Shown: positions 63,356-64,000 of the stretch, one piece after another
Layout of the letters: the number at the start of each line of letters is the position of its first letter
Numbering within the stretch: the stretch's first letter is position 1
Assembly: GCF_050337105.1 (NCBI RefSeq)
Contig: NZ_JAKJSQ010000002.1
Span: 123,530-187,529 of the forward strand
Length of the DNA: 64,000 nt
Reading direction: 5' to 3'
Origin: Aliivibrio_A kagoshimensis
GTDB taxonomy: Bacteria > Pseudomonadota > Gammaproteobacteria > Enterobacterales > Vibrionaceae
Notes under the pieces: model-generated
Seen by the model: only the letters and a program-made list of their open reading frames with translations
Told to the model about the DNA's origin: nothing
Databases searched by the model: none
Translations under genes and position numbers: made by a program

Positions 63356-63933
63356 CTACATTCAGGACCCTCCCCTCAATCCTACCTACTCCTGATAATA
63401 AATTGACGTATCGATGACACATTGATTGTCATATCTCACCATACTGTCTACAAAATAATTATTCGCTGTTGTTATTAATGTGTAAGCATACAGTCACTTT
63501 TTGAATCATTATTGTTGATCTATCTCACAATAAAACAAAGAAATTAGGGAGAGGAATAGGTTTTCAGACCTAACCAATAAACTTAATAAAAGCCAAAAGA
63601 TGGATTGAAAAACACAATATATAATTGTTTTCATTTAAATTAATATTTTTTAATCTGTAAGTAGTGGGAATTAAGGCGGATTATTAATCAACTGTTTGTT
63701 TTATGAGCAAGGGTAAGTAGTAATGACAAACTGGTTAAACCTGAATGATTAGTTTTACTTATATTGCTTATTGGAATCAATGAAAGAATGAGAGTAATCA
63801 ATCAATCCTGATTAGTTATTAATAGATTGAATTAAAATCACCCTTAAATATGTCGTGATATACTTAACTTCTGAATAAGTCGACGACTAGATAGTAATGA
63901 AGAAAGGTTAGCACCATTTTGTAGGATGATGAA
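63356..63933. other. AT-rich region without a recognisable gene
   Basis: About 580 bases after the bio operon, rich in A and T, with only short reading frames. It leads to the gene start at 63934 and probably holds its promoter and control sites. No specific operator, RNA gene or repeat could be identified. Confidence 0.45.
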
Positions 63934-64000
63934 ATGAAGTATGTAATAGCTGTAAAATCTAATGTGTTATTAGCATTAGATAAAAAATATAATATAGTTG
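63934..64000 (+). CDS. Start of an unidentified gene cut by the window edge
   Basis: ATG at 63934 with AGGATG eight bases upstream opens a reading frame (MKYVIAVKSNVLLALDKKYN...) with no stop to the window end, 22 codons visible. Too short to assign a family. The long AT-rich upstream region suggests a regulated gene. Confidence 0.55.
   Translation, partial: MKYVIAVKSNVLLALDKKYNIV

Overview
The window looks like a chromosomal segment from a marine member of the Vibrionaceae (Vibrio or Photobacterium; the genus cannot be fixed by reading alone). The basis is very close resemblance of the encoded PykA, QueE, Mlc, BioB and FecB to proteins of E. coli and vibrios, the presence of CheV, SstT and a divergent bioA/bioBFCD locus, moderate GC content, and a complete pfaABCD omega-3 fatty acid synthase typical of cold or deep marine gammaproteobacteria. 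Two ambiguous bases (21105 and 32192) indicate a draft assembly. No rRNA, tRNA, CRISPR array, insertion sequence or integrase was recognised.

Layout. 1-2176: ATPase and an unusual double-length permease of a phosphonate-type ABC importer. 2177-4687: membrane diguanylate cyclase. 4878-9603: four-gene TolC/HlyD/ABC-2 efflux operon with no ATPase gene. 9769-13408: pykA, queE and the sugar-responsive repressor gene mlc, with a CRP-type site between queE and mlc. 13904-15890: small membrane protein, then a divergent TetR regulator and old-yellow-enzyme pair with three near-identical operators between them. 15978-17650: HD hydrolase, VOC protein and LysE-type exporter operon. 17841-18614: orphan Rhs C-terminal tip with a small membrane protein that may be its immunity partner. 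18771-20789: DUF885 lipoprotein. 21610-25302: fecBCDE-like ferric-citrate uptake operon behind candidate Fur boxes. 25681-31268: peptide-type ABC importer. 31350-35007: non-haem iron oxygenase, SstT, CheV and a 35-residue membrane peptide.

35065-57855 is the most distinctive part. pfaD, pfaC, pfaB and pfaA (transcribed leftward as pfaABCD, with a hot-dog thioesterase gene upstream on the same strand) stand back to back with oleABCD (rightward). Pfa synthase builds a long polyunsaturated acyl chain. The thioesterase could release it. OleA, OleC, OleB and OleD can join two fatty acyl chains head to head into a long-chain olefin. The arrangement predicts both an omega-3 fatty acid and a polyunsaturated hydrocarbon made from the same acyl source.

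57955-63307 carries a small unknown gene and the biotin genes bioA and bioBFCD, which diverge around a palindromic operator that embeds both promoters. The last 626 bases before the right-edge gene are AT-rich without a recognisable gene, and a new gene begins at 63934 and runs off the window.
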